The notes: generated by a model from the letters alone, not told the origin. A stretch of DNA of 34,439 nucleotides from an uncultured Clostridia bacterium (GCA_946415665.1 CAMKTI010000004.1:1-34439), one strand, 5' to 3'. Positions 17,406-27,200 are shown, counted from the stretch's first letter. Program-made: numbers and translations.

Positions 17406-17427
17406 GCCCTGAATTTCAAGACCGTTT
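17401..17427. terminator. Second hairpin after the atp operon
   Basis: AAACGG…CCGTTT folds into a 13-pair stem including G-T pairs, followed on the minus strand by TTTTTATTTTT. It acts as a back-up to the terminator just before it. Confidence 0.8.
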
Positions 17428-17433
17428 AATTAT

Positions 17434-17473
17434 TAAAAAAAAATAAGACCGAGTTTTTATTCTCAGTCTTATT
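17434..17473 (-). terminator. Terminator of the atp operon
   Basis: CTCAGTCTTATT (17462-17473) pairs with AATAAGACCGAG (17442-17453), followed on the minus strand by eight T. The stem overlaps the atpC stop codon. Confidence 0.92.
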
Positions 17474-17726
17474 TTTTTTCACTAAAATCTAAAATATCCA
17501 ACTTATTATCACAAATTTTCGCTACAGCATTATTAATCTCAAAATCAAATTCCTGCCCATCATTTTTAATTTTTACACTCGAATTTTTTTTTAATTCAGC
17601 CATCATTGGAATATGATTTGCCATAATTCCAATCTCACCATCAACCGTTTCCATAATTACAATATCCGCCAAATCATCATAAATTATCCCGTCAATATTT
17701 TTTATTACCACGCGCAATTTATGCAT
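17469..17726 (-). CDS. atpC: ATP synthase epsilon subunit, beta-sandwich domain only
   Basis: Part of the F1 central stalk, joining gamma to the c-ring. The 85 residues cover the N-terminal beta-sandwich: LRVVIKNIDGIIY, then the conserved GEIGIMANHIPMMAEL (about 31-46) and a final NKLDILDF strand. The usual length is about 130-140, and the C-terminal pair of helices that can block rotation is absent. The frame is clean and the operon terminator overlaps the stop, so this is a settled short form rather than a recent break. Short epsilon subunits are known in some bacteria. It overlaps atpD by 8 bases. Confidence 0.93.
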   Translation of the reverse strand: MHKLRVVIKNIDGIIYDDLADIVIMETVDGEIGIMANHIPMMAELKKNSSVKIKNDGQEFDFEINNAVAKICDNKLDILDFSEKK

Positions 17727-19125
17727 TTTGTTTCACCTTAGCCAAAACATCATCAATAGTTCCCGAATTTAAAAAAGCGTCTTCTGGAATTTCATCATGT
17801 TTACCTTCCAAAATTTCTTTGAATCCACGCACAGTTTCATCAATATCAACATATTTTCCTTTTATGCCCGTAAATTTTTCTGCGACAAAAAACGGCTGCG
17901 ACAAAAACCTTTGAACTTTCCGCGCTCGACTTACCGTCAATTTATCTTCTTCCGACAATTCATCCATTCCCAAAATTACGATTATATCCTGCAATTCTTT
18001 ATATCTTTGCAAAATCTCTTGTACTCCGCGCGCAACTTTATAATGCTCTTCACCAACAATTAACGGATCCAAAATTCTTGACGTCGATTCCAATGGATCA
18101 ACCGCTGGATAAATTCCCAGTTCAACTATCGATCGTGATAAAACAGTTGTCGCATCTAAATGCGAAAAAGTTGTTGCCGGTGCCGGATCAGTCAAATCAT
18201 CTGCTGGCACATAAATAGCCTGCACCGAAGTGATCGAACCATTTTTTGTCGACGTGATTCTTTCTTGCAACTCACCAAGTTCATCCGCTAACGTCGGCTG
18301 ATATCCAACCGCGCTTGGCATTCGTCCTAACAAAGCCGAAACTTCTGAACCTGCTTGCACAAATCTAAAAATATTATCTATAAATAACAAAACATCTTGA
18401 TGCAAGACATCTCGAAAATACTCTGCCATTGTCAAACCACTTAAAGCAATTCTCATTCTTGCTCCCGGTGGCTCATTCATTTGTCCAAAAACTAACGCCG
18501 TTTTTTCCAAAACTCCAGATGCTTTCATTTCGTGATATAAATCATTTCCTTCGCGCGTTCTTTCGCCAACACCTGAAAAAACCGAATAGCCGCCAAGTTC
18601 ACTTCCAATATTTCTTATTAATTCCATTATCAAAACAGTTTTTCCAACGCCTGCTCCGCCAAATAAACCAATTTTTCCACCTTTTACATACGGACAACAT
18701 AAATCTATAACTTTAATTCCCGTCGGAAAAATTTCAGTTCGATTCGATTGCTTAGAAAAATCAGGACTCTGCTGATGAATCGACTGCATTTTATTAAATT
18801 TATTTCTTCCCGAGTCATTAATATTATCAATTGGCTCGCCTATAACATTAAACATACGTCCTAAAACTTCTTCTCCAACAGGAACTTTTATTGCCTCGCC
18901 TGTATCAACCGCCGACATACCTCTTTTTAAACCATCCGTCGATTGCATCGCGATACATCTTGCAATATTATTCCCTAAATGCTGTCTCACTTCAGCAATT
19001 ATTTTTTTATTATCAAATTCTATTTTTACCGCGTTATTTATTTTCGGCACCTTATTAAAAAATTTTATATCAACAACGGCTCCAATAACTTGCACTATTT
19101 CTCCAACATTTTCTACGCTTCCCAA
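17719..19125 (-). CDS. atpD: ATP synthase beta subunit
   Basis: Catalytic subunit of F1, binding and converting ADP plus phosphate at its interface with alpha. Walker A is GGAGVGKT (156-163), the catalytic Glu is in GVGERTREGNDL (Glu188), Walker B is DVLLFIDNIFRF, and the DELSEEDK coupling loop is present. At 468 residues it is full length. The start is TTG, with AAGGATG about 10 bases before; no ATG in frame gives a better N-terminus (the family typically begins just before GxIVQVIGxVVD). It lies 24 bases after atpG and overlaps atpC. Confidence 0.98.
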   Translation of the reverse strand: MGSVENVGEIVQVIGAVVDIKFFNKVPKINNAVKIEFDNKKIIAEVRQHLGNNIARCIAMQSTDGLKRGMSAVDTGEAIKVPVGEEVLGRMFNVIGEPIDNINDSGRNKFNKMQSIHQQSPDFSKQSNRTEIFPTGIKVIDLCCPYVKGGKIGLFGGAGVGKTVLIMELIRNIGSELGGYSVFSGVGERTREGNDLYHEMKASGVLEKTALVFGQMNEPPGARMRIALSGLTMAEYFRDVLHQDVLLFIDNIFRFVQAGSEVSALLGRMPSAVGYQPTLADELGELQERITSTKNGSITSVQAIYVPADDLTDPAPATTFSHLDATTVLSRSIVELGIYPAVDPLESTSRILDPLIVGEEHYKVARGVQEILQRYKELQDIIVILGMDELSEEDKLTVSRARKVQRFLSQPFFVAEKFTGIKGKYVDIDETVRGFKEILEGKHDEIPEDAFLNSGTIDDVLAKVKQNA

Positions 19126-19149
19126 TCAATTCACATCCTTATATTTTTT

Positions 19150-19938
19150 TTATTTTTTATTTGCCCCACTTATAATTTCAATTAATTCCTGAGTTATTTT
19201 ACTTTGCCTAATCATATTATATTTTAACTTTAATTTTTTTAGCATTTCATCCGCATTATCAGTCGCTGCCTTCATGCTTAACATTCTCGAGCTCTGAACA
19301 CACAAAGACGATTCCAATAACATACTATAAATAATATATTTAACAAATTTTTTCAAACACATATCTACAAAAACATCTTTTTCCGGCTCAAACAAAATTT
19401 CTCTATTACTTTTTTCTAACGGCAAAATTTTTTTATAAACAGGCAATAGTCTTACACTCGAATAAAATTTCGTATGCACAAGATATATCTCATAATTATT
19501 TTTATATAAATCAATTACCATCTCACTAATATCTTCTGCCAAATCTATATTAAATTTTCGATCTAAAAAAATTTTATCCAGCTTAATATTATTTTTTTTC
19601 GCTATATTTAAACCAGTATTTCCAACGCCGATTATTTTTTCAGCTTTAATTTTATTCAATAAATCCAAAACACATCTCGCAACATTTATATTATAACTTC
19701 CACACAATCCTTTATTGCTCGCAATAAAAATTAAGCATTTTTTTTCCTTTTCAAGACTATAAAAATCACATGACATATATTTTAAAAACTCATTCATATC
19801 CAAAAAAAAATGCTGTGCGTTAATAAATTTCGCATGCATTTTTTGTGATTCAACAGTCGCAACAAAACCCATTGCTCTCGTAATTTTTCTCGTCCCTTCT
19901 ACAGCTTTAATTCTTCTTTTAATTTCTCTTAAAGTCAT
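19150..19938 (-). CDS. atpG: ATP synthase gamma subunit
   Basis: The rotating shaft of F1. The N-terminal helix has the typical LREIKRRIKAVEGTRKITRAM and the C-terminal helix ends RQSKITQELIEIISGA, with SSRMLSMKAATDNADEM before it; ASNKGLCGSYN is the conserved Rossmann-like segment. At 262 residues it is shorter than the usual 280-290, mainly in the middle domain. It starts 4 bases after atpA, with AGGAG upstream inside the end of atpA. Confidence 0.97.
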   Translation of the reverse strand: MTLREIKRRIKAVEGTRKITRAMGFVATVESQKMHAKFINAQHFFLDMNEFLKYMSCDFYSLEKEKKCLIFIASNKGLCGSYNINVARCVLDLLNKIKAEKIIGVGNTGLNIAKKNNIKLDKIFLDRKFNIDLAEDISEMVIDLYKNNYEIYLVHTKFYSSVRLLPVYKKILPLEKSNREILFEPEKDVFVDMCLKKFVKYIIYSMLLESSLCVQSSRMLSMKAATDNADEMLKKLKLKYNMIRQSKITQELIEIISGANKK

Positions 19939-19942
19939 AAAA

Positions 19943-21469
19943 TCACTCCTGAGAATCTCTTAAATAATCTTCTTTAAATTTATCTATAGCTTCTTTTATT
20001 CGCGCCTCTAAATTTTTATCTATATCTTTTTTATTTTTTATTATATCTATCACATCAACATAAAATTTTTTTATATAACCCAAAAATTCTTTTTCAAACG
20101 CCAAAATTTTTTCCACTGGAATATCCTGCAAATAATCTTTCGTCACCGCATATAAAATAATAATTTCTTCTTCAAGTGCCATCGTATCATATTGCTTTTG
20201 CTTCAAAACTTCTAACAATCTTTTTCCCTTTTCCAATCTTTTAAGAGTATTTGCATCCAATTCCGAACCAAACTGCGAAAATGCTTCCAGTTCACGATAT
20301 TGCGCCAATTCAATTCTTATTGGCCCAGCAATTTTTTTCATCGCTTTTGTTTGCGCACTTCCACCAACTCTCGAAACAGATAATCCCGGATTAATTGCTG
20401 GACGAACACCTGCATTAAACAATTCCGTTTCTAAATAAATTTGCCCGTCCGTAATCGAAATTACATTCGTAGGAATATAAGCCGATACATCTCCCGCTTG
20501 TGTTTCAATAATTGGCAATGCCGTCAGCGAACCGCCACCATATTTTTCATCTAAATGCGCTGCTCGTTCCAATAATCTCGAATGCAAATAAAATACATCG
20601 CCCGGATAAGCTTCGCGACCCGGTGGTCTTCTTAATAATAAAGACATAGTTCTATACGCGACAGCATGTTTCGATAAATCATCATATATTATTAAAGCAT
20701 CTTTTCCTTGCTCCATAAATTCTTCTGCAATAGCACATCCAGAATACGGAGCAATATATTGCATTGGCGCACCATCAGAAGCACTTGCAAAAACAACGGT
20801 CGTATAATCTAAAGCACCATGATCTTCAAATATTTTTACCATGCGACTCACAGTCGATTTTTTTTGCCCAATGGCAACATAAACACAATAAACATCTTTG
20901 CCTTTTTGATTTAATATCGTGTCAATACAAATTGCAGTCTTTCCAGTTTGTCTATCACCAATAATTAATTCACGTTGCCCGCGTCCAATTGGAACCATCG
21001 CATCAATTGCTTTTATCCCCGTTTCTAACGGCATATTGACTTCTTTGCGTTTTATTACACCGGGAGCAATTTTCTCAATCGGCGACTTTTTTTCAAAATT
21101 AATCTTCCCTTTATGATCAATTGGATCGCCCAACGCATTTACAACACGACCTAATAAACCATATCCAACCGGAACCTCAACAACACGTCCGGTTAATTTC
21201 GCTTTGCTTCCTGCATGAACACTTTCGCTATTACCAAAAATTATTGCACCAACACTATTTGCTTCAAGATTCATGACCATTCCAAAAATATTATTATCAA
21301 ATTCAATTAATTCTCCAATCATCGCATCAAACAAACCAAAAATATGCGCAATTCCATCGTGCAACTCTATAACGCTTCCTGTTTTATTCAATTCAATATC
21401 ATGCTTTTTCCCATAATTTTTTATTTCTTCTTTTATAATCCCAACCACTTCATCAGGTTTTAAATCCAT
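19943..21469 (-). CDS. atpA: ATP synthase alpha subunit
   Basis: Non-catalytic nucleotide-binding subunit of F1. Walker A is GDRQTGKT (171-178); other landmarks are VYVAIGQKKSTV, ALIIYDDLSKHAVAYR, LLLRRPPGREAYPGDVFY and the SRVGGSAQTKAMK segment with the conserved arginine that reaches the catalytic site. At 508 residues it is full length. It lies 25 bases after atpH and precedes atpG by 4 bases, in standard F-ATPase order. Confidence 0.98.
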   Translation of the reverse strand: MDLKPDEVVGIIKEEIKNYGKKHDIELNKTGSVIELHDGIAHIFGLFDAMIGELIEFDNNIFGMVMNLEANSVGAIIFGNSESVHAGSKAKLTGRVVEVPVGYGLLGRVVNALGDPIDHKGKINFEKKSPIEKIAPGVIKRKEVNMPLETGIKAIDAMVPIGRGQRELIIGDRQTGKTAICIDTILNQKGKDVYCVYVAIGQKKSTVSRMVKIFEDHGALDYTTVVFASASDGAPMQYIAPYSGCAIAEEFMEQGKDALIIYDDLSKHAVAYRTMSLLLRRPPGREAYPGDVFYLHSRLLERAAHLDEKYGGGSLTALPIIETQAGDVSAYIPTNVISITDGQIYLETELFNAGVRPAINPGLSVSRVGGSAQTKAMKKIAGPIRIELAQYRELEAFSQFGSELDANTLKRLEKGKRLLEVLKQKQYDTMALEEEIIILYAVTKDYLQDIPVEKILAFEKEFLGYIKKFYVDVIDIIKNKKDIDKNLEARIKEAIDKFKEDYLRDSQE

Positions 21470-21494
21470 AAAAAAATATCACCAACCCTTAAGC

Positions 21495-22040
21495 CTAAAA
21501 ATCTATTCTATACAAGCTTTTTTTAAAATCATTTAACTCTTTATTAAAACTACAATCAATCGTGACGCCCTTAAATTCAATTATAAATCCGGCAATAATT
21601 TCATTATCAATAATATTTTTCAAATAAATTTCCTTGTCATACTTTTTTTTCAAAAATAATTCTATATCAAACAAAATTTTATCAGATAAACTTACTTTAG
21701 AAAAAACATTCACCCGCAAGATATTTTTATAATCATAATAAAAATCATAAAAAGAACTCACAATCGACTTTATTTCAGTAAACCTATTTCTATCAAGCAA
21801 AACCAAAAAAAAATTTAAAATACATCTACCTGCAAAATCACAAGATTTAACAACAAACCTACATAAAAAATTTCTTTTATCATCAAAATTTATATCTGGA
21901 TTCAAAATAAAATTTAAAAAGTCTTGCTCAGATAAAATATTTTCGTCAATAAATTTTATCTTATTAAAAAATAAATCAATATTGTCGCTCTCTTTCGATA
22001 AATCAAATAATACTTCTCCATAAACTTCGGCTACACCCAT
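21495..22040 (-). CDS. atpH: ATP synthase delta subunit
   Basis: Peripheral-stalk subunit linking b to the top of F1. The sequence is divergent but has the expected all-helical N-terminal part (AEVYGEVLFDLSKE, residues 4-17) and the conserved C-terminal pattern around DNEIIAGFIIEFKGVTIDCSF (matching the family's IIGGxxIxxGDxxxDxS). Length 181 is normal. The start ATG follows AAGGCGGA located at the end of atpF, two bases after its stop. The position between atpF and atpA confirms the call. Confidence 0.95.
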   Translation of the reverse strand: MGVAEVYGEVLFDLSKESDNIDLFFNKIKFIDENILSEQDFLNFILNPDINFDDKRNFLCRFVVKSCDFAGRCILNFFLVLLDRNRFTEIKSIVSSFYDFYYDYKNILRVNVFSKVSLSDKILFDIELFLKKKYDKEIYLKNIIDNEIIAGFIIEFKGVTIDCSFNKELNDFKKSLYRIDF

Positions 22041-22042
22041 TT

Positions 22043-22576
22043 CTAATCCGCCTTTTTTATTTTATCATCCAAATCTATATTTTTCATTGCTTCCAGATAT
22101 TTTTGATTTAATTCATTATGCAAATCCTGACTAATATTATCATCCAGCAAAAAATTATTTATCACTACCCATGAAACATTAATAATTTCTTTTTTCATAT
22201 TTGCCTGTGCCTGAGTTTTTTCGTTTTCGATTTCAACTCCGGCTTGTTTTTTTATTTTATTAGCTTCGTCATTTGCCTGAGTAATAATAATTTTTGCTTG
22301 TTCTTTTGCCATTTCAATAATTTTACTTGCTTCAGCATGATTTTTTTTCAACAACATTTCATATTCTTTTTTTAAATCATCAGCTTCGTTTGACACTCGT
22401 TCTGCATCTTTTATTTTATTTTCTATTTTTTCTCGTCTTGTCGACATAAATTTTAAAACTGGCTTATACAGCAAATAATATAAAATTGCAAAACAAATCA
22501 ACGAGTTTAAAAACTGAAACACTACTTGAATTAAAAATTGCTGATCAAATCCGATAACCCTCGCTAAATTTTCCAA
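22043..22576 (-). CDS. atpF: ATP synthase b subunit
   Basis: Membrane-anchored peripheral stalk. One N-terminal membrane helix, about residues 15-36 (FLIQVVFQFLNSLICFAILYYLL), is followed by a long charged coiled coil. The start is taken as the TTG at 22576 because GGAGGAG lies 5 bases before it, giving ENLARVIGFDQQ…; an upstream ATG at 22624 would overlap atpE by 29 bases and encode that ribosome site as protein. The product then has 177 residues, usual for b. It lies 19 bases after atpE. Confidence 0.96.
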   Translation of the reverse strand: MENLARVIGFDQQFLIQVVFQFLNSLICFAILYYLLYKPVLKFMSTRREKIENKIKDAERVSNEADDLKKEYEMLLKKNHAEASKIIEMAKEQAKIIITQANDEANKIKKQAGVEIENEKTQAQANMKKEIINVSWVVINNFLLDDNISQDLHNELNQKYLEAMKNIDLDDKIKKAD

Positions 22577-22595
22577 AATATCTCCTCCGACAATT

Positions 22596-22877
22596 TTATC
22601 CCAGTAAAGAAATATATTTATCAATCAACGGATTTGCAAACATTAAAATTAAAGCAACGACTAAACCATAAATTCCTGTTGTTTCGGCAACCGCAGCACC
22701 AACCAACATTGTACTCATAATAGTTGACCTTGCTTCAGGTTGACGTCCAACCGCTGAAGCTCCTTGCCCTGCAGCAATACCTTGACCAATTCCCGGTCCG
22801 ATTCCAGCTATCATGGCTAATCCTGCTCCAATTGCAGAACATCCTAATATGAAAGCATACGGATCAATTATTGGCAT
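22596..22877 (-). CDS. atpE: ATP synthase c subunit, predicted Na+-binding
   Basis: Rotor-ring proteolipid of Fo: two membrane helices joined by the polar loop RQPEA (45-49). The ion site residues are Gln32 (in GIGPGIGQG), Val63, Glu65, Thr66, Thr67 and Tyr70 (in VAETTGIYG). They fall at the same numbers as the Na+ site known from Ilyobacter tartaricus c subunit (Gln32, Val63, Glu65, Ser66, Thr67, Tyr70), with Thr replacing Ser, which keeps the hydroxyl. A Na+-driven enzyme is therefore expected. At 93 residues it is slightly longer than usual. GGGGGA lies 7 bases before the ATG. Subunit a (atpB), which normally precedes atpE, is not in the window. Confidence 0.98.
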   Translation of the reverse strand: MPIIDPYAFILGCSAIGAGLAMIAGIGPGIGQGIAAGQGASAVGRQPEARSTIMSTMLVGAAVAETTGIYGLVVALILMFANPLIDKYISLLG

Positions 22878-22918
22878 ATAAAAATCCCCCTATATATTTT
22901 TTATTAACCCAGTTTGCG

Positions 22919-22927
22919 ATTATAACA
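22919..22927 (-). promoter_or_regulatory. Extended -10 promoter of the atp operon
   Basis: TGTTATAAT on the minus strand, with TATAAT at 22919-22924 and the TG of an extended -10. No good -35 at the normal distance. It lies about 40 bases upstream of atpE, so atpE is the first gene of the transcript. Confidence 0.65.
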
Positions 22928-23161
22928 TATTTTTAAAATTCCAATTTAAATTATCGTAAGCAATTTTTACTTATACGATAAAATCACAAATATGCTTATG
23001 TGTAATAAACGCACAAATATTTTATAAAAAATAATTATCTCTTGTAAATATTAACTCGTGGTTTTATATGTAAAAAATAGAAATTTATCTCGTCATTATT
23101 ATTTTTCAACCAAATTTGAATTAAAAAGAATTTGGTAGAAAAAGTAGTAATTCACAAATTA
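22928..23161. other. AT-rich non-coding stretch between the atp promoter and the IS relic
   Basis: No open frame, RNA gene or clear hairpin is visible. In particular there is no trace of atpB. Confidence 0.6.
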
Positions 23162-23772
23162 GGCAGCTTTCGCATAAAATGAAAATAAATTGACTGTAAA
23201 GGAAAAAATTGGTAAGATAGAAAAATGAAACTGACAAAACTACAATATAAAAAGCTAGAGGAATTAATGCCGATAGCAAGGAAATTGACGAAGATATTAA
23301 ACTACAAATTTACGTGTGTAATGCTTTACATAAAAGAGAATGGTTTCAAATAAAGGGTACTACCAAAAAAATATGAAAATTGGCACACAACTTACATGAA
23401 ATTGAGTAGATGGTCTAAAAACAGTCCGATTGCCAAAGCTATTACTTTTTTTTTAAACCTTAATTTGAGAAGCTATAAAAAATAAAAACTGTTTAATAAA
23501 GAGAACTATATACTCTTTATGGATAGAGTTTATAGATATAATAAAACCTTAGTTTTGGCCAAAGATCGCAGGTTTCGCACAATTGTTTCACTTTAAAAAA
23601 ATCGTAAGTTGCCTTGGAGTTATGATAAACAACGCAACAATATCGAGCGATATTTCCTGAGATTGAAACGTTTTAGAAAAGTTTTTACTCGCTACGATAA
23701 GCTTGATTCTATTTTTATTTCTACCATCTCCCTTGCTTTTATTTTTGACTTGCTTTTTATGTGAATGCTCTC
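23162..23772 (+). mobile_element. Relic of the same IS427-like element, internally deleted
   Basis: The left end GGCAGCTTTCGCATAAAAT and the right end match those of the 4830-5682 copy with several substitutions, and both lie in the same orientation. The transposase begins with the same MKLTKLQYKKLEELMP-like frame at 23225 but soon meets stops. At 611 bp against 853 it lacks roughly the middle (most of the region from the first catalytic motif to the TPEG motif). The C-terminal part (NRKLPWSYDK, NNIERYFLRLKRF, DKLDSIFIST) is well preserved and shows the original frame ending inside the right end. This copy is older or faster-decaying than the 4.8-kb one. Confidence 0.9.
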
Positions 23773-23951
23773 TAGTTTGCTTATTCCATGATTTATTTAC
23801 GACCAATACATTTAAAAACGTTCTGTCATGACAAAATTTTAAAATGACATTTGTATCAGCATCAGTAAGCCTGAAAAAATTTTTTGCTTCTCCTTATTTT
23901 GTAAACTGCATCTTCATACACATTTCTCGATTCATTACCCAAATTATCCAT
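23773..23951 (-). pseudogene. Frameshifted remnant of an unknown gene, cut by the IS relic
   Basis: On the minus strand an ATG at 23951 opens MDNLGNESRNVYEDAVYK and then IRRSKKFF, then meets TGA at 23862-23864. A one-base shift in the A/T run just before restores a second frame, RLTDADTNVILKFCHDRTFLNVLVVNKSWNK, that runs straight into the right end of the IS relic at 23772. This looks like a gene interrupted by the insertion and further decayed. The family is not recognised. Confidence 0.5.
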
Positions 23952-24170
23952 TTTAATCTTATCCGCATATCCAGTGATTCAAATTGATTTAAAATGAAAA
24001 TAACAAATTAGATATATTTATATTTTAACAGATAAAAATATCATTTATTAATATTTTTTTGTTTGCCTGTTTTATACAAAAACTCAATCACGATTTTTTA
24101 TTTTTATTATTCTATGAAAAAAATATTTTGTACACCCATGAAATAAATTTTGTAGCACGAAAAAATTATA
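23952..24170. other. AT-rich non-coding stretch upstream of the 24245 gene
   Basis: No gene is visible and no structure beyond homopolymer runs. Confidence 0.5.
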
Positions 24171-24199
24171 TTGACAAAATTACAAAAATCATGTAGAAT
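24171..24199 (+). promoter_or_regulatory. Promoter of the 24245-27436 gene
   Basis: TTGACA (24171-24176) and TAGAAT (24194-24199) with a 17-base spacer, 46 bases before the start codon. Confidence 0.8.
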
Positions 24200-24244
24200 T
24201 ATTATGATAGAAGTAAAATATTAATTTTATTTGGGAGATATATC

Positions 24245-27200
24245 ATGCAGGATAGTAAGATTACTGTAGTTTTTAAAAATAATGTACTTTCTGATGGAAA
24301 AATTGAATTTGAAGCAGGAAAAGAATACCAGGTTGAAAAGACGGAGCTTGGGCAGTTAGCGCTTATAAAAAACCTAACACCGGAGTCTTTTTGGCAAAAT
24401 ATTAAGTTTATGTATAACTTTCAACTTGTAGAAATGAATAAGGTACAGCAATATGATGGTGATTTAAAATGGCCACCGAGTAATGAATGTTTTGAATGTT
24501 TGATTTATGAATTGGTTGCTAAACATGTAAATGCGGCATTTGAATACTTGAAAGCAAAAAATAGAGAAGAAGTTAAAAATAGTTATAAGCAATGGAAAAA
24601 TTGGATAAAAGATGATAAGTTGAAAAATTCTTTGGATGTTGGGAAGAATAAATTGAAGTTGTTGTATCCCGAAAAAAAGGATTATTTCGATGGATTATCA
24701 AAAGATAAATTGCAACAGGAAATTGATGATAAGTTATTGCTTGGTACACAATACGATAAAAAATTAGAATACGGAATTGTATTGGACGATAAAGATCAGG
24801 CACCTCAGGTTCAGAAAATTGCTGAAAGGTTAGAAGATGAGCTTTATAAGGAATTATTAGAGGTAGACCAACGATACATCGATTACTTTAGTCCGGATTT
24901 TTTGTACAGAAAAATTATTATAGAAAAGTCAAATGATGGCGAATTGAATGATTTTCAAAAGGCGTTTATTAAAATGTGGATTCCGAGTCGAAGAATAATA
25001 AAGAAGAACCCAAATATTGTCAACAGAATGCAATTTGGATTTAAAGATTGTGACCCTGAACAATGGGTTTTGCGTGGCTGGGAACTTTGTAAATTTGTCT
25101 GTCAAGAAAAAATTAAAGATTGCGTCAATGAATTTAAATCTGGAGAAAAAATAGATAACAACTCAGTCACCGATTTTCGTCAAGGAATTAACGCAGTCAA
25201 TTTGTTTTTAAGTTGTATACCAAAAAAACAAATAAGTAAAATAATTTTTCCAAACAATAATAATTTAGATGACATGTTAGAAAAAATTATAAATATTTTG
25301 CAGAATAAGAAATTTCGCAAGTATGTTATAAGCTTTGACTCGTACTTTGGTACCCTTTATCGATTTGCCAAGTTAATCATAAATAATAACGACAATAATA
25401 ACAACAAAGGAATTTTCTTCCGTGTAATTACTATAGATTCTTCTATGATTGTAGATTTGAGCTCAGATTTTATATTTGATAATTTGGACAATGAAGCTGT
25501 TTGGTATGCATTTTGTAAGGAATTTTATTATTTATCAGTTGTTGAACGTTGTTTTGATAAAGATAACAAATTGATTCCAGAGTACAAAAAAAAGTTTATG
25601 AAAATGCTGGAAGCATGTCCGAGATTAATAAACAATTGTAACGTGGATTTTATATTTGATAATCTGGATAATGAAATTGTTTGGTATGCATTTTGTAATG
25701 GATATCATGGTTATGGTAAAGTTAAATTATTCGATTATTGCATTGATAAAGATAAAAAAGTAGTTCAAGAGCGTAAAGAAAAACTTTTCAAATTGGTCGA
25801 AGCAAGACCTGATTTACTTATAAACGTTTATGCAGACAGAAATAAATGTAAAAACTATGAATTTTTATATCCGTTAATATCTGATTTGATTTTTAAAAAA
25901 AATCGGTCATTGTTACAAGTTTTTAAATCAATGAATTCTGAGCAATATGAATATTTTTGGACTGATTATTTCGGTTGGTTTAAAAAAAATTTAGAGACAA
26001 AAACTAAAACTCAGATTGGACAGAGAGATATAAATACAGGATCAAACAGAAATTGGTTTGAGATAAAAACATCGACAAATCAAAACGAACAAAACAAAAA
26101 CAATGGAGAAATTATAAATATAGATATAGAAAAAGAGAAAAGTTCTATAAGCAAGAATAATTTTGAGAAAATTATTAAATGCGAACGTTTTATCAGTAAT
26201 AAGTATCGTATTTATCAGGAAAATTATTGGAATTCTAGTGAAAATGACTTAGTATGGAAACTATTAAAAAAAAAACGGATATTTATAGGACAAGAAAATA
26301 TAAAGCTTTTTCAAATTGAGATTTCACGAGAAAAGTATTTACAAAACCATCAAGACTTAAATGAAAATACTCGCAAAAACGTTAATGATGTATTCGATTA
26401 TATTTTGGGCATTGAAACCGGTAATATTAATCGTAATTATATAGATTACGTTTACGTGGTTAAAAAGATGGAAGAGTATGATCCAAATTATCCAGGGTTT
26501 CGTGAATTAAAAAGTTATTTGCCTTACTTAGTTATTATTCATTGGTCAATTAACATCGCAATTCCTATTTTGTCGCTTGCTATTGTCGTGATACCATGGA
26601 TTTTTTTGCATTGGGGTTGGAGCCTTGGACTGTCTTTTATTACTGTACCCGCATGTTGTATTGCTTGCCTTTTGTGTTTGAATAGTTTGCGTTATCAAAC
26701 TTATTATTTGGCTGAAAAAATACTTTGGAGAAGTAAATTGCGAGAATATGCAAACCGGAGGAGAAAGTATAGAACTGTTACGGATTTATTTGAACAATTT
26801 ATTGATTCAGAATTATATTTTATTGGAGATCAAGCTTGGGAGAAAGTTAAACAATATTTTAGCGACAATGCATTAGATTTAGAAAATAAAATAAAAAAAT
26901 ATAGTGGCATTAAAAATTTTAATGAGATAGACCTTGATGATGTCAAGACATTTATTAATAGACATGGTAATACCTTGATGGATAAAATAAATAATTTTTT
27001 TGACGATGCATTAACAGGTAAAATAAATAGTATGACAATCGGTGAAATAGCAAATAGATTTAGAAATCATGTGAATCACATCGATAACAATCTTTTAGTT
27101 GCATGTGAAAAATTTATTAATAAAAATATAGCTGGGCACTTAAACAATATAAAAGAAATGTTGGAGATTAAAGGAAGAAACGCTTATTTTAGGCATGAAC

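Noticed and set aside
4830..23772. Composite transposon formed by the two IS copies
   Set aside because: They enclose essential core genes (polC, atp operon), one copy is internally deleted and both are dead; nothing suggests the block moves.
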